Positions 1-6,261 of a stretch of 64,000 bases of DNA are shown one piece after another. Numbering within the stretch: position 1 is the stretch's first letter; every line of letters starts with the position of its first letter. The position numbers and the translations under genes are program-made. The notes under the pieces were generated by a model. It ran no database searches and was not told the DNA's origin. It saw nothing but the letters and a program-made list of their open reading frames with translations. Source of the DNA: an uncultured Eubacterium sp. (GTDB taxonomy: Bacteria > Bacillota > Clostridia > Oscillospirales > Acutalibacteraceae); contig CAJTLP010000001.1 in assembly GCA_910577195.1 (NCBI GenBank), forward strand, positions 310,001-374,000. Reading direction: 5' to 3'.

Positions 1-257
1 GCTGTTATGTTGCAACTTGCATTTACGGTTCATATGATTGTCCACCTGTATGGACATTAAGAAGATTTAGAGACGACATTCTCTCTCAAAATATTTTAGG
101 GAAACTTTTCATAAAATTCTATTATGCAACAAGTCCTACCGCCGTAAAAATATTTGGAAATCAAGTTTGGTTTCATAATCTTTTCAAAGCTCATCTTGAT
201 AAATTAGTAAAAAAATTGCAGGAAAACGGTATATCAGATACACCGTATAACGATTAA
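1..257 (+). CDS. CFI-box-CTERM domain protein, 3' end only
   Basis: Only the last 84 codons lie in the window; the reading frame starts at base 3 and ends with TAA at 255-257. The visible part runs from a C-Y-V-A-T-C-I-Y-G-S-Y-D stretch through W-T-L-R-R-F-R-D-D to a C-terminal D-T-P-Y-N-D. I recognise this as the CFI-box C-terminal domain found at the end of many clostridial proteins of unknown function, often after a zinc ribbon or other N-terminal module that is outside the window. No role is established for the domain. A small Cys-rich gene follows 14 bases later with its own strong ribosome binding site, so the two are probably co-transcribed. Confidence 0.7.
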   Translation, partial: CYVATCIYGSYDCPPVWTLRRFRDDILSQNILGKLFIKFYYATSPTAVKIFGNQVWFHNLFKAHLDKLVKKLQENGISDTPYND

Positions 258-271
258 AAGGAGGTAAAAAT

Positions 272-415
272 ATGTGGTGTCCATACTATAAAGACGGCGA
301 GTACAAATGTGACTTATGTAAAAACACAGTAAATGAAGCAAAGCATGATAATTACTGCACAGACTGGAACGGCACAAATTATCAGGATTGCGACATTTAT
401 AAACGATATGCATAA
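272..415 (+). CDS. Small Cys-rich protein, 47 aa
   Basis: This ORF is preceded by a perfect AAAGGAGGT ribosome binding site (257-265). The product is acidic and Cys-rich, with CPYY near the start, a CDLC motif near residue 14, then single Cys residues in NYCTDW and QDCDIY. Five cysteines in 47 residues, with one CxxC pair, suggest metal binding or disulfides (inference). I do not recognise a named family. The tight coupling to the upstream CFI-box gene and the terminator directly after it suggest they work together. Confidence 0.6.
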   Translation: MWCPYYKDGEYKCDLCKNTVNEAKHDNYCTDWNGTNYQDCDIYKRYA

Positions 416-418
416 AAA

Positions 419-456
419 ATACCCATTGTTGAAAAATCAACAATGGGTATTTTTAT
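419..456. terminator. Bidirectional intrinsic terminator
   Basis: A perfect 14-bp stem (419-432 with 437-450) with an AAAA loop is followed by TTTT on the plus strand and preceded by an A-run that serves as a U-tract on the minus strand. It sits between the converging small Cys-rich gene and the GPH symporter gene. Confidence 0.85.
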
Positions 457-475
457 ATTACATAATTTAAATGAA

Positions 476-2134
476 TTATTTTGTTTCTGAAGCCTTAGCA
501 GCAGCCTGGATTTTCGCTTCAAGCTCTGCTTCTTTCTTTGCTCTGAATTTCTTAATCTTATCCTCATACTCAGCCTCATTGAACTTATATCTGAGCATTG
601 GGAAGATTTGAAGAATAAGACCGATTGAACCGAGAACAGTAAGCATAAAGAAGATAGCATTAAGAACAGGCATATGATTTGCAAGCATAACCTCTCTTGT
701 AAGCTGGCCTGCATCCTTAAGTGCAGTAAGCTCTGTTGACATTGAAGAATAGCCGAACGCATTAACAATAGCCATTACAATCAGGTTGAACAATGCAATA
801 CCGATCTTGTTAACAAGGCTCTTGAATGAGAATACAGCACCCTCAAGTCTTTCACCTGTTTCCATTTCAATAACATCAACAGCGTCAGAGAAGATAGCCT
901 GAAGAAGAACAAGACCCATACCAACAGGGAAGTTTGTGAAGAAACGGCATACGCAGTATACAACAAAACCAATTCTTGCCTGTGTAAGATTTTCACTTGT
1001 GTAAGGAACAACATACTGGCAAACAACAAATACTAAAATATTTGCAATTGCACAAATCCATGACATATGTATGAAGAGTGTTTTCTTATCCATCTTCTTA
1101 AGCAGTGCAGGAACAATAGCCATTGAAAGCATATAGGAAACACCGCTGGAAATACTGAGAATTGGGAAGAGAAGACCTTCCTCAGAAAGAACAATATTCA
1201 AGCCGTGATCTGCAAGCCATGAATTCAGTGCAGGGAAATCAAAGATACCGTAGCAGTTCCACTTTGCAAAGAACATAAGGAACATTGCACCGAGATTAAC
1301 AACTGCATAGAAGAATGAAGCACCGAGCAGAGCTCTCATATTTCGGTTTCCGAATACGATTTTAAGTGCTTTTCTATACTTAATCGGCTCTTCTTCAATA
1401 TAAATCTTTTCTTTAATACCAAAGAAGGAAATAACAATCGGTATACCTGCTAATACGGCAAACACAATGGATGCAACAAAGAAGCCTATTCTTGCATCTT
1501 CAAATGCATATACAATTGGGAAGAATACGATTGACGGAAGAATTGTTCCGATTGAGCCGAAAATGTTACTGATTGAAATCGCACTGACTCTCTTTTTATT
1601 TTCAGGGAAAACAAGCGGTGTAAGACCCTGATAAGGAATATCAATAGCAGTATAGAATGTATAGAAAATCAGATATGCTGCAACGGCATACCAGAAATTG
1701 CCTGTATTAACAGACTCACTTGATCTGATGATATGGAAACCATCACCGATAGTGGCAATTGTTGATGCAATGTCAATCTGCGAAATTGCAAAAGAACTTG
1801 AATTTACAAAATCAACAGGAGCAAACAGCAATATCAAGCCTACCATCATAGGAATAACCATCCACAGAAGGTATGGACGGCATTTACCCCATTTTGTTCT
1901 TGTTTTATCAACAATCATACCCATCATTGGGTCATTTACGGCATCCCACACTTTTGTAACAGTAAGTACCAAGCCTGCACCTACCATACCCAAACCGAGA
2001 TTATCAGCCAAATAAACATTGAGTGCATTACCGATAACATTAATTACCGTAAGCAGACCAAACGGAAGCAGTGAAAAGGCGAGTATTTCCTTAACGCTGG
2101 CATCCTTCAGATTAATCATTTTTCTTTTTGCCAA
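476..2134 (-). CDS. GPH-family (MFS_2) sugar:cation symporter
   Basis: A polytopic membrane protein of about 550 residues with 12 predicted membrane segments. It belongs to the glycoside-pentoside-hexuronide:cation symporters (MelB type): an N-terminal motif like DPMMGMIVDKTRTKWGKCRP near residue 70 and a late E-x-E-T-G-E-R-L-E-G motif match the family hallmarks. It should import a sugar or glycoside with Na+ or H+; the substrate cannot be read. Start choice: an ATG at 2143 lies directly against the AAGAGGTGG Shine-Dalgarno, whereas TTG at 2134 has about 6 nt spacing, so TTG is preferred. It has an extended -10 promoter (2197-2205). No sugar-degrading gene is adjacent except an SGNH hydrolase. 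It is one of four GPH paralogues in the window. Confidence 0.85.
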   Translation of the reverse strand: MAKRKMINLKDASVKEILAFSLLPFGLLTVINVIGNALNVYLADNLGLGMVGAGLVLTVTKVWDAVNDPMMGMIVDKTRTKWGKCRPYLLWMVIPMMVGLILLFAPVDFVNSSSFAISQIDIASTIATIGDGFHIIRSSESVNTGNFWYAVAAYLIFYTFYTAIDIPYQGLTPLVFPENKKRVSAISISNIFGSIGTILPSIVFFPIVYAFEDARIGFFVASIVFAVLAGIPIVISFFGIKEKIYIEEEPIKYRKALKIVFGNRNMRALLGASFFYAVVNLGAMFLMFFAKWNCYGIFDFPALNSWLADHGLNIVLSEEGLLFPILSISSGVSYMLSMAIVPALLKKMDKKTLFIHMSWICAIANILVFVVCQYVVPYTSENLTQARIGFVVYCVCRFFTNFPVGMGLVLLQAIFSDAVDVIEMETGERLEGAVFSFKSLVNKIGIALFNLIVMAIVNAFGYSSMSTELTALKDAGQLTREVMLANHMPVLNAIFFMLTVLGSIGLILQIFPMLRYKFNEAEYEDKIKKFRAKKEAELEAKIQAAAKASETK

Positions 2135-2196
2135 AACATCCACCTCTTAATTAAAAAATACGCACGGCAAACACACCATGCGCTCACATAGTTGAT

Positions 2197-2205
2197 ATTA
2201 TAGCA
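2197..2205 (-). promoter_or_regulatory. Extended -10 promoter of GPH symporter
   Basis: The minus strand reads TGC-TATAAT, an extended -10, about 60 nt upstream of the start. No good -35 lies 16-18 nt away. A 7-bp dyad, CGCATGG with CCGTGCG (2161-2182), lies in the leader. Confidence 0.5.
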
Positions 2206-2343
2206 TACTTTAACCTATTTTGATATCACAATTTTTTCACTCGAAAAAAATTTACGTTTTGCATAAATCAGAAGCTGACTTTTTGTGCAATATAAACATA
2301 CCGCACTGAATACAATATCAAGCTCCATATTTATTTTTAAGGA

Positions 2344-2985
2344 TTATTCCAGCAGCGGTATTACCCTTTCAGCTACCTTTTCAAATCCGAACACATTCGG
2401 ATGAAGCCCATCATATGTATATTCCGCTCTGAAATCGCCGTCCTGATCTGCAAGCTCCTTTGTCAAATCAAGAAAAGTTACACAGTACCTTTCAGCCACA
2501 GCTTTTATTTTTGTATTCAGCACAGAAATTTTAGCATTTTTCTTTTTATTATACTTGCTCAGTTTTCCGTTAACCGGATAAACCGCCTGCAAAATCACAT
2601 TTGCGCTGCTGCACTTTTCAGCAACCATAATCAGTATTTTTTCAATATTATCAACCGTTTCCTGCATAGGCAGACCATAGCCGTAATCATTTGTACCGAT
2701 GAGCAGAACGATATTTGACGGTTTAAGATTAAGCACATTGCTTTCAAATCTTTCAAGGAGTCTGTCACTGGTGTCACCGCTGATTCCTCTGTTGTATACT
2801 GTAAGGCCGCTCTTTGCTGTATAATCCGCATAAAGCTCCGTATGATTAAAGATTTCCGTTATGGAATCCCCTGCCAGAACCGTCTGTCCCATTTGGCAAT
2901 AGTGCTTATTAAGATGCTCATAATTTATCATCTTATTTCTTTTTTCAGCATTGTATTCTGTTGACTTTTTTCCGAATATACTCAT
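2344..2985 (-). CDS. SGNH/GDSL-type lipase or esterase
   Basis: A 213-residue hydrolase of the SGNH family. The four catalytic blocks are visible: block I GDSIT with Ser41, block II Gly70 in RGISGDTS, block III GTND with Asn99, and block V DGLHPN with Asp192 and His195. There is no signal peptide, so it is cytoplasmic. Family members remove acetyl or acyl groups from sugars, lipids or cell-wall glycans; this sequence does not tell which. The ribosome binding site is AAGAGG. It lies upstream of, and on the same strand as, the GPH symporter (200-bp gap), so it could deacetylate an imported sugar (inference). Confidence 0.85.
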   Translation of the reverse strand: MSIFGKKSTEYNAEKRNKMINYEHLNKHYCQMGQTVLAGDSITEIFNHTELYADYTAKSGLTVYNRGISGDTSDRLLERFESNVLNLKPSNIVLLIGTNDYGYGLPMQETVDNIEKILIMVAEKCSSANVILQAVYPVNGKLSKYNKKKNAKISVLNTKIKAVAERYCVTFLDLTKELADQDGDFRAEYTYDGLHPNVFGFEKVAERVIPLLE

Positions 2986-3037
2986 AATAAAAACCTCTTA
3001 ACTGTAGCTAAGCAATAACCGGATATTTTGGCTAAAA

Positions 3038-3063
3038 AAAGCACGGACAACAGTCCGTGCTTT
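3038..3063 (-). terminator. Terminator of rplU-prp-rpmA operon
   Basis: An 11-bp perfect stem (3038-3048 with 3053-3063), loop AACA, followed on the minus strand by a run of seven T. It ends the ribosomal protein operon. Confidence 0.85.
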
Positions 3064-3075
3064 ATACTTAACATA

Positions 3076-3360
3076 TTACTGCTCAACAGGATAAACAGAA
3101 ACCTTTTTTCTGTCCTTACCCATTCTCTCAAACTTAACTGTACCATCAATAAGAGCGAAAAGAGTATCGTCCTTACCAATACCTACATTATTACCCGGAT
3201 GAATGTGAGTTCCTCTCTGGCGGTAAAGAATATTACCTGCAAGAACAAACTGACCGTCAGCTCTCTTAGCACCGAGACGCTTTGACTCTGAGTCACGACC
3301 GTTCTTTGTAGAACCCATACCTTTCTTATGAGCGAAAAGCTGTAAATCTAACTTAAGCAT
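3076..3360 (-). CDS. rpmA: 50S ribosomal protein L27 with cleavable N-terminal extension
   Basis: A 94-residue L27, a large-subunit protein near the peptidyl transferase centre. It starts with the Firmicute-type extension [10 protein letters not shown] followed by [14 protein letters not shown]. In Firmicutes such as Staphylococcus aureus this extension is cut by the protease Prp after the Phe, which exposes the functional N-terminus. The Prp gene lies immediately upstream and overlaps this one by 8 bases. Translation start ATG 3360; the ribosome binding site is inside the end of prp. Third gene of rplU-prp-rpmA. Confidence 0.97.
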   Translation of the reverse strand: MLKLDLQLFAHKKGMGSTKNGRDSESKRLGAKRADGQFVLAGNILYRQRGTHIHPGNNVGIGKDDTLFALIDGTVKFERMGKDRKKVSVYPVEQ

Positions 3361-3676
3361 TGTTACACCTCCGATAAATAACTTTTATGTTTTCAGGATA
3401 GTCCTTTTCAAGCTCTGTCAAATGGAGCTTCAGTCCATTCAGAATATCCTGTGCTGATGATGCATTTTCAAGTATCATAAGCTTAAGATACCCATCATCA
3501 GACTGTGCGTCGGCGTCAAGACCAAGTATTTCCGTAACTGTGTTGGCAGCCATAAGACAAGCACTGGAAACAAATGCACAAATAACATCTTCTCCGCTTT
3601 CTCCGCTATATGCGTGACCGCTCGCCAGAAATCCGCAAAGACCGTTGACACCGGTATAAAATTCTATTTCAATCAT
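3353..3676 (-). CDS. prp: Ribosomal-processing cysteine protease Prp
   Basis: A 107-residue protein of the Prp (YsxB) family, which removes the N-terminal extension of L27 in Firmicutes. The catalytic His is His21 in SGHAYSG and the catalytic Cys is Cys33 in DVICAFVSS, at the spacing expected for the family. It lies between rplU and rpmA, overlapping rplU by one base (TAATG) and rpmA by eight, so translation is coupled to its substrate. The clear LQLF-A site in L27 supports the assignment. Confidence 0.95.
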   Translation of the reverse strand: MIEIEFYTGVNGLCGFLASGHAYSGESGEDVICAFVSSACLMAANTVTEILGLDADAQSDDGYLKLMILENASSAQDILNGLKLHLTELEKDYPENIKVIYRRCNNA

Positions 3677-3984
3677 TATGCATTAATCTTGGTAATCTCA
3701 ACCTTTGTATATGGCTGACGATGACCCTTCTTGCGCTTCTCGTCCTTCTTTGGCTTGTAAGTAAATACAGTGATTTTCTTACCCTTGCCGTTCTTAAGAA
3801 CCTTAGCAGCTACAGTAGCATCTGCGCAATCCTTACCTGCTTTAAAGCCGTCATCAGTACCAACTGCAAGAACGTTATCAAATGTAACCTCTGCATCAGC
3901 TTCAGCATTGAGCTTTTCAATGTAAAGAACATCGCCCTCTGAAACCTTGTACTGCTTACCGCCTGTTACAACAACAGCGTACAT
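3676..3984 (-). CDS. rplU: 50S ribosomal protein L21
   Basis: A 102-residue L21, a 23S rRNA-binding protein of the large subunit. It opens with [18 protein letters not shown] and ends with the basic [11 protein letters not shown] region that contacts RNA; the length is standard. First gene of rplU-prp-rpmA, with a consensus promoter about 90 nt upstream and a leader that can fold (see separate entry). The ribosome binding site AAGGAGAG precedes the ATG. Confidence 0.97.
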   Translation of the reverse strand: MYAVVVTGGKQYKVSEGDVLYIEKLNAEADAEVTFDNVLAVGTDDGFKAGKDCADATVAAKVLKNGKGKKITVFTYKPKKDEKRKKGHRQPYTKVEITKINA

Positions 3985-4070
3985 AATTCAAATCTCTCCT
4001 TATCCAAGTCTCGCTACGATAGGCGTATATATAATGTATATAACTTGAGCCTATAATATGCGGCTTAATG
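3985..4070 (-). promoter_or_regulatory. Structured 5' leader of rplU (candidate L21 leader)
   Basis: About 85 nt lie between the promoter and the L21 start. On the minus strand ATAGGC pairs with GCCTAT around an AT-rich TATATA hairpin, and CAAGT in that region can pair with ACTTG downstream, giving a possible pseudoknot ending close to the ribosome binding site. L21 leaders with autoregulatory function are known in low-GC Gram-positives. The match to that published motif was not tested. Confidence 0.5.
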
Positions 4071-4098
4071 ATTATACCATAAAAATAAATAATGTCAA
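4071..4098 (-). promoter_or_regulatory. Promoter of rplU operon
   Basis: Perfect TTGACA (4093-4098) and TATAAT (4071-4076) on the minus strand with a 16-nt spacer. The -35 begins only three bases after the toxin stop codon. Confidence 0.85.
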
Positions 4099-4101
4099 GT
4101 A

Positions 4102-4410
4102 CTATTTAATAAGCCATGTATAATCTTTTCTGCAATCCAAAACAAAATCAATATAAACGGTATCATCCTTAATCTGATATAGCACCAGATACCATTTTTC
4201 AACATACATTTTATGATATTTATTGGACGGAATATACTTTTCATTAAAAAACGGATACCTTTGCGGCATTTCTTCAAGCGACTGAAATGCATCAATCAAT
4301 TTATTTTTTGCTTTTCTTGCGGCTTTCCTGTCCACATTTGCAATAAAAGCGATGTGTTCTTTCAGCATATCAAGCGTTTTTTGAGACACAATAACTTTAA
4401 ATTTCTTCAT
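4102..4410 (-). CDS. ParE/RelE-family toxin of type II TA module
   Basis: A 102-residue basic protein with the ParE/RelE pattern: an N-terminal KVIVSQKT strand, two helices with DRKAARKAKNKLIDAFQSL, then MPQRYPFF and a C-terminal YLVLYQIKDDTVYIDFVLDCR strand pair ending in R-K-D-Y. Members either cleave ribosome-bound mRNA (RelE) or poison gyrase (ParE); the terminal arginines do not settle which. It is the second gene of a two-gene operon, two bases after the antitoxin stop, and abuts the rplU promoter. Confidence 0.85.
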   Translation of the reverse strand: MKKFKVIVSQKTLDMLKEHIAFIANVDRKAARKAKNKLIDAFQSLEEMPQRYPFFNEKYIPSNKYHKMYVEKWYLVLYQIKDDTVYIDFVLDCRKDYTWLIK

Positions 4411-4412
4411 TA

Positions 4413-4688
4413 TTATACCTCGTCAATAATATGTTCCAATGCATCATCAAGTTCACTGATTGAAACGCCGTTAATTCCCGACAATCGTTCTTCCTCTACA
4501 GCTAAAAGCTGTTCTCTGAGTTTAAGCATTTTTTCTTTTCTTGTAAAGGATTCCATATCCATTACAACCAAATCGCCTTCGCCGTTCTTCGTGAGATATA
4601 CCGGTTCACCTGTCTGCTTGCAAAGTGTCGATATTTCATTGTAGTTCTGTCTTATTGTTGCACTTGGTCTGATATTCACGAAAATCAC
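4413..4688 (-). CDS. Phd/YefM-family antitoxin
   Basis: A 91-residue protein with the Phd/YefM fold. The N-terminal RPSATIRQNYNEISTLCK and GEPVYLTKNGEGDLVVM segments form the DNA-binding domain, and the acidic C-terminal tail would wrap the toxin. It is upstream of the toxin with a two-base gap, so the pair is translationally coupled. Its promoter region carries a TGTAATATT inverted repeat that is the likely operator for autoregulation. Confidence 0.85.
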   Translation of the reverse strand: MIFVNIRPSATIRQNYNEISTLCKQTGEPVYLTKNGEGDLVVMDMESFTRKEKMLKLREQLLAVEEERLSGINGVSISELDDALEHIIDEV

Positions 4689-4692
4689 CCCT

Positions 4693-4738
4693 TGTAATAT
4701 TCTAACTATATTTTATTATAATATTACAATATTGTCAA
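4693..4738 (-). promoter_or_regulatory. TA operon promoter with inverted-repeat operator
   Basis: On the minus strand TTGACA (4733-4738) and TAAAAT (4710-4715) are 17 nt apart. TGTAATATT at 4693-4701 and its exact reverse complement AATATTACA at 4720-4728 flank the -10, which fits autorepression by the antitoxin-toxin complex. Confidence 0.6.
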
Positions 4739-4744
4739 TGATTA

Positions 4745-4963
4745 TTACTTGTTCAACTTAGGATTATTTGTTCTGCCTAAAATGTAATCAGTGGAAACAT
4801 CATAAAAATCAGCGAGTTTAATTAAAATATCAGATGGTATGTCCCTTAAACCGTTTTCATATCTGTAATACTGCGGTTGCTTCATACCAAGATAATTCGC
4901 AATTTCGGTTTGTGTTGTATCATTATCTTCACGTAAATCTCTTATTCTTTTATAGAGTGCCAC
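4745..4963 (-). CDS. XRE-family HTH transcriptional regulator
   Basis: A 72-residue Cro/CI-type repressor made up almost only of the helix-turn-helix: RIRDLREDNDTTQTEIANYL, then GMKQPQYYRYENGLRDIPSD and LIKLADFYDVSTDYILGRT. The start is GTG at 4963, with AGGCG about 8 nt upstream. It is transcribed away from the zinc-ribbon membrane protein gene. Two identical ATAAC-N6-GTTAT dyads in the shared upstream region are the probable operators. It could also influence the adjoining TA pair. Confidence 0.85.
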   Translation of the reverse strand: MALYKRIRDLREDNDTTQTEIANYLGMKQPQYYRYENGLRDIPSDILIKLADFYDVSTDYILGRTNNPKLNK

Positions 4964-4978
4964 AACATCGCCTCGTTT

Positions 4979-5049
4979 ATAACTAATCGGTTATTGACAT
5001 CTTAACACTACTATGATAAAATCATTTTGTAATATAACTATATGGTTAT
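4979..5049 (+). promoter_or_regulatory. Promoter with two identical ATAAC-N6-GTTAT operators
   Basis: A plus-strand promoter TTGACA (4994-4999), 17 nt, TAAAAT (5017-5022) drives the zinc-ribbon gene. Dyads ATAAC-N6-GTTAT at 4979-4994 and 5034-5049 have centres exactly 55 bp apart and flank it. The first overlaps the -35 and also lies 16 bp upstream of the XRE start codon. Confidence 0.65.
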
Positions 5050-5076
5050 AATCATTGAGATAAAAAGGAGATTTTT

Positions 5077-5643
5077 ATGTACTGTAAAAATTGTGGAGCT
5101 TTAGTAGACTCTCACGACCAATTTTGTCAAAATTGCGGAATTAAAGTAAAAAGCGAAATCGCTCCAAACTATTTTCAAAATTTATTAATTGAAAAAATCA
5201 AAAAATGCACAAAACTAATGTCTATAAGTAAAAATGTGTTCATTTCAGTAACAGTAATTCTGTTTTTGGCAATATTTATAATGTATTTTTGCATTATGGA
5301 TTCTATAGTTTCAGGACAAAATGCAATAGAATTTTTTGCCGGATATGGACTGCTATTTCTTTATTTTTTAATTAATGCAATAATTGTCATATCTCTAATT
5401 AATAAAAAACATCGCCAATTATCCGAATTATTAACCACCATTCAACTTGATTATGATATAGAAAAAGTTGATAGCCAATTCAATAATCTCAAAACGTCCT
5501 CATTGCTTGTTACTGCAATAATATTGACCATTACCTCATCAATAATCATTTCTACACCATTATTTCTTTCCGCCAATTCAATCAGTGATTTAAAAAAATT
5601 CTACATACAGCTCAAAAAATCACGCAACACTAATATAAATTAA
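5077..5643 (+). CDS. Zinc-ribbon membrane protein, function unknown
   Basis: A 188-residue protein. The N-terminus is a zinc ribbon with two CxxC knuckles (Cys3/Cys6 and Cys17/Cys20, spaced as in zf-ribbon_3). After a linker come two closely spaced hydrophobic segments (about residues 55-80 and 88-108), a cytoplasmic stretch and another at about 140-165. The codon use is very AT-rich compared with the neighbouring ribosomal genes. Expression is probably controlled by the divergent XRE repressor. No function can be assigned. Confidence 0.65.
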   Translation: MYCKNCGALVDSHDQFCQNCGIKVKSEIAPNYFQNLLIEKIKKCTKLMSISKNVFISVTVILFLAIFIMYFCIMDSIVSGQNAIEFFAGYGLLFLYFLINAIIVISLINKKHRQLSELLTTIQLDYDIEKVDSQFNNLKTSSLLVTAIILTITSSIIISTPLFLSANSISDLKKFYIQLKKSRNTNIN

Positions 5644-5646
5644 CAC

Positions 5647-5675
5647 TTTACAAATAAAAATATATATGATATAAT
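5647..5675 (+). promoter_or_regulatory. Promoter of rpsO
   Basis: TTTACA (5647-5652), 17-nt spacer, TATAAT (5670-5675). Transcription would start near 5682, leaving a leader of about 100 nt. Confidence 0.75.
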
Positions 5676-5681
5676 CAGTTC

Positions 5682-5773
5682 GCTGTGACGGATTACACGG
5701 TTATGGGTGCAAGCCTATTCAGGAGTCACCTATCCCATTACTGAGTTTTCCGACAATCGGCAAATATTATTAA
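5682..5773 (+). promoter_or_regulatory. Structured leader of rpsO (candidate S15 leader)
   Basis: The leader can form GGTG/CACC with an inner CCT/AGG stem, an enclosing ATGGG/CCCAT stem, a competing GTGAC/GTCAC pairing, and a small CCG-ACAAT-CGG hairpin close to the ribosome binding site. S15 autoregulates its own translation through leader RNAs of several unrelated types in different bacteria; this assignment is inferred from position and folding potential. Confidence 0.45.
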
Positions 5774-5786
5774 TGAGGTGAAAATT

Positions 5787-6062
5787 ATGACACAGGCTGA
5801 AAAGCAGGCAATCATGGCAGAGTATGCTACACACGAAGGCGATACAGGTTCTCCTGAGGTACAGATTGCTGTACTTACAACAAGAATCAACGAGCTTACC
5901 GCTCACCTTAAGGTGCATAAGAAGGACCACCACTCACGTCGCGGTCTTCTTAAGATGGTAGGTCACAGAAGAAACCTTCTTGTATATCTTTACAACAAGG
6001 ATATCGAAAGATACCGTGCACTTATCAAGAAGCTTGGTATTCGTGATACTCTCGACAAATAA
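5787..6062 (+). CDS. rpsO: 30S ribosomal protein S15
   Basis: A 91-residue S15, which binds the central domain of 16S rRNA early in 30S assembly. [20 protein letters not shown], the SPEVQIA segment, HHSRRGLL and RRNLLVYL are typical. ATG 5787 is chosen because the upstream in-frame GTG at 5778 is part of the TGAGGTG ribosome binding site. The pnp gene follows, as in many bacteria, but a strong terminator separates them. Confidence 0.97.
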   Translation: MTQAEKQAIMAEYATHEGDTGSPEVQIAVLTTRINELTAHLKVHKKDHHSRRGLLKMVGHRRNLLVYLYNKDIERYRALIKKLGIRDTLDK

Positions 6063-6072
6063 TTTGTCAAAT

Positions 6073-6115
6073 AGGCAAGTGGTGACTTTCACTACTTGCC
6101 TTGTTTACTTTTTTA
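6073..6115 (+). terminator. Terminator between rpsO and pnp
   Basis: A 13-bp stem with one G-T pair (6073-6085 with 6089-6101), a CTT loop, then a T-rich tract to 6114. It should limit read-through from rpsO into pnp. Confidence 0.8.
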
Positions 6116-6143
6116 AAAGCAGACAAAACACAGTTCCGTAATC

Positions 6144-6224
6144 AAAGGAGGGGCAGACAATAGTAGTAAATTGAGCACGTAACTGCACGTTATTTGTTGA
6201 ATTTATTACTATTGCACCTCCTTT
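6144..6224 (+). promoter_or_regulatory. Long imperfect hairpin in pnp leader
   Basis: 6144-6172 pairs with 6200-6224 to give about 25 bp with one small bulge; the left arm begins AAAGGAGG and the right arm ends CACCTCCTTT, which matches the 3' end of bacterial 16S rRNA. It stands 37 nt before the pnp start. A double-stranded pnp leader is cut by RNase III in E. coli, allowing PNPase to repress itself; the same role here is inference. Confidence 0.6.
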
Positions 6225-6261
6225 CATTAAATAAAAACTTATCAGAAATGAGGTATGTAAA

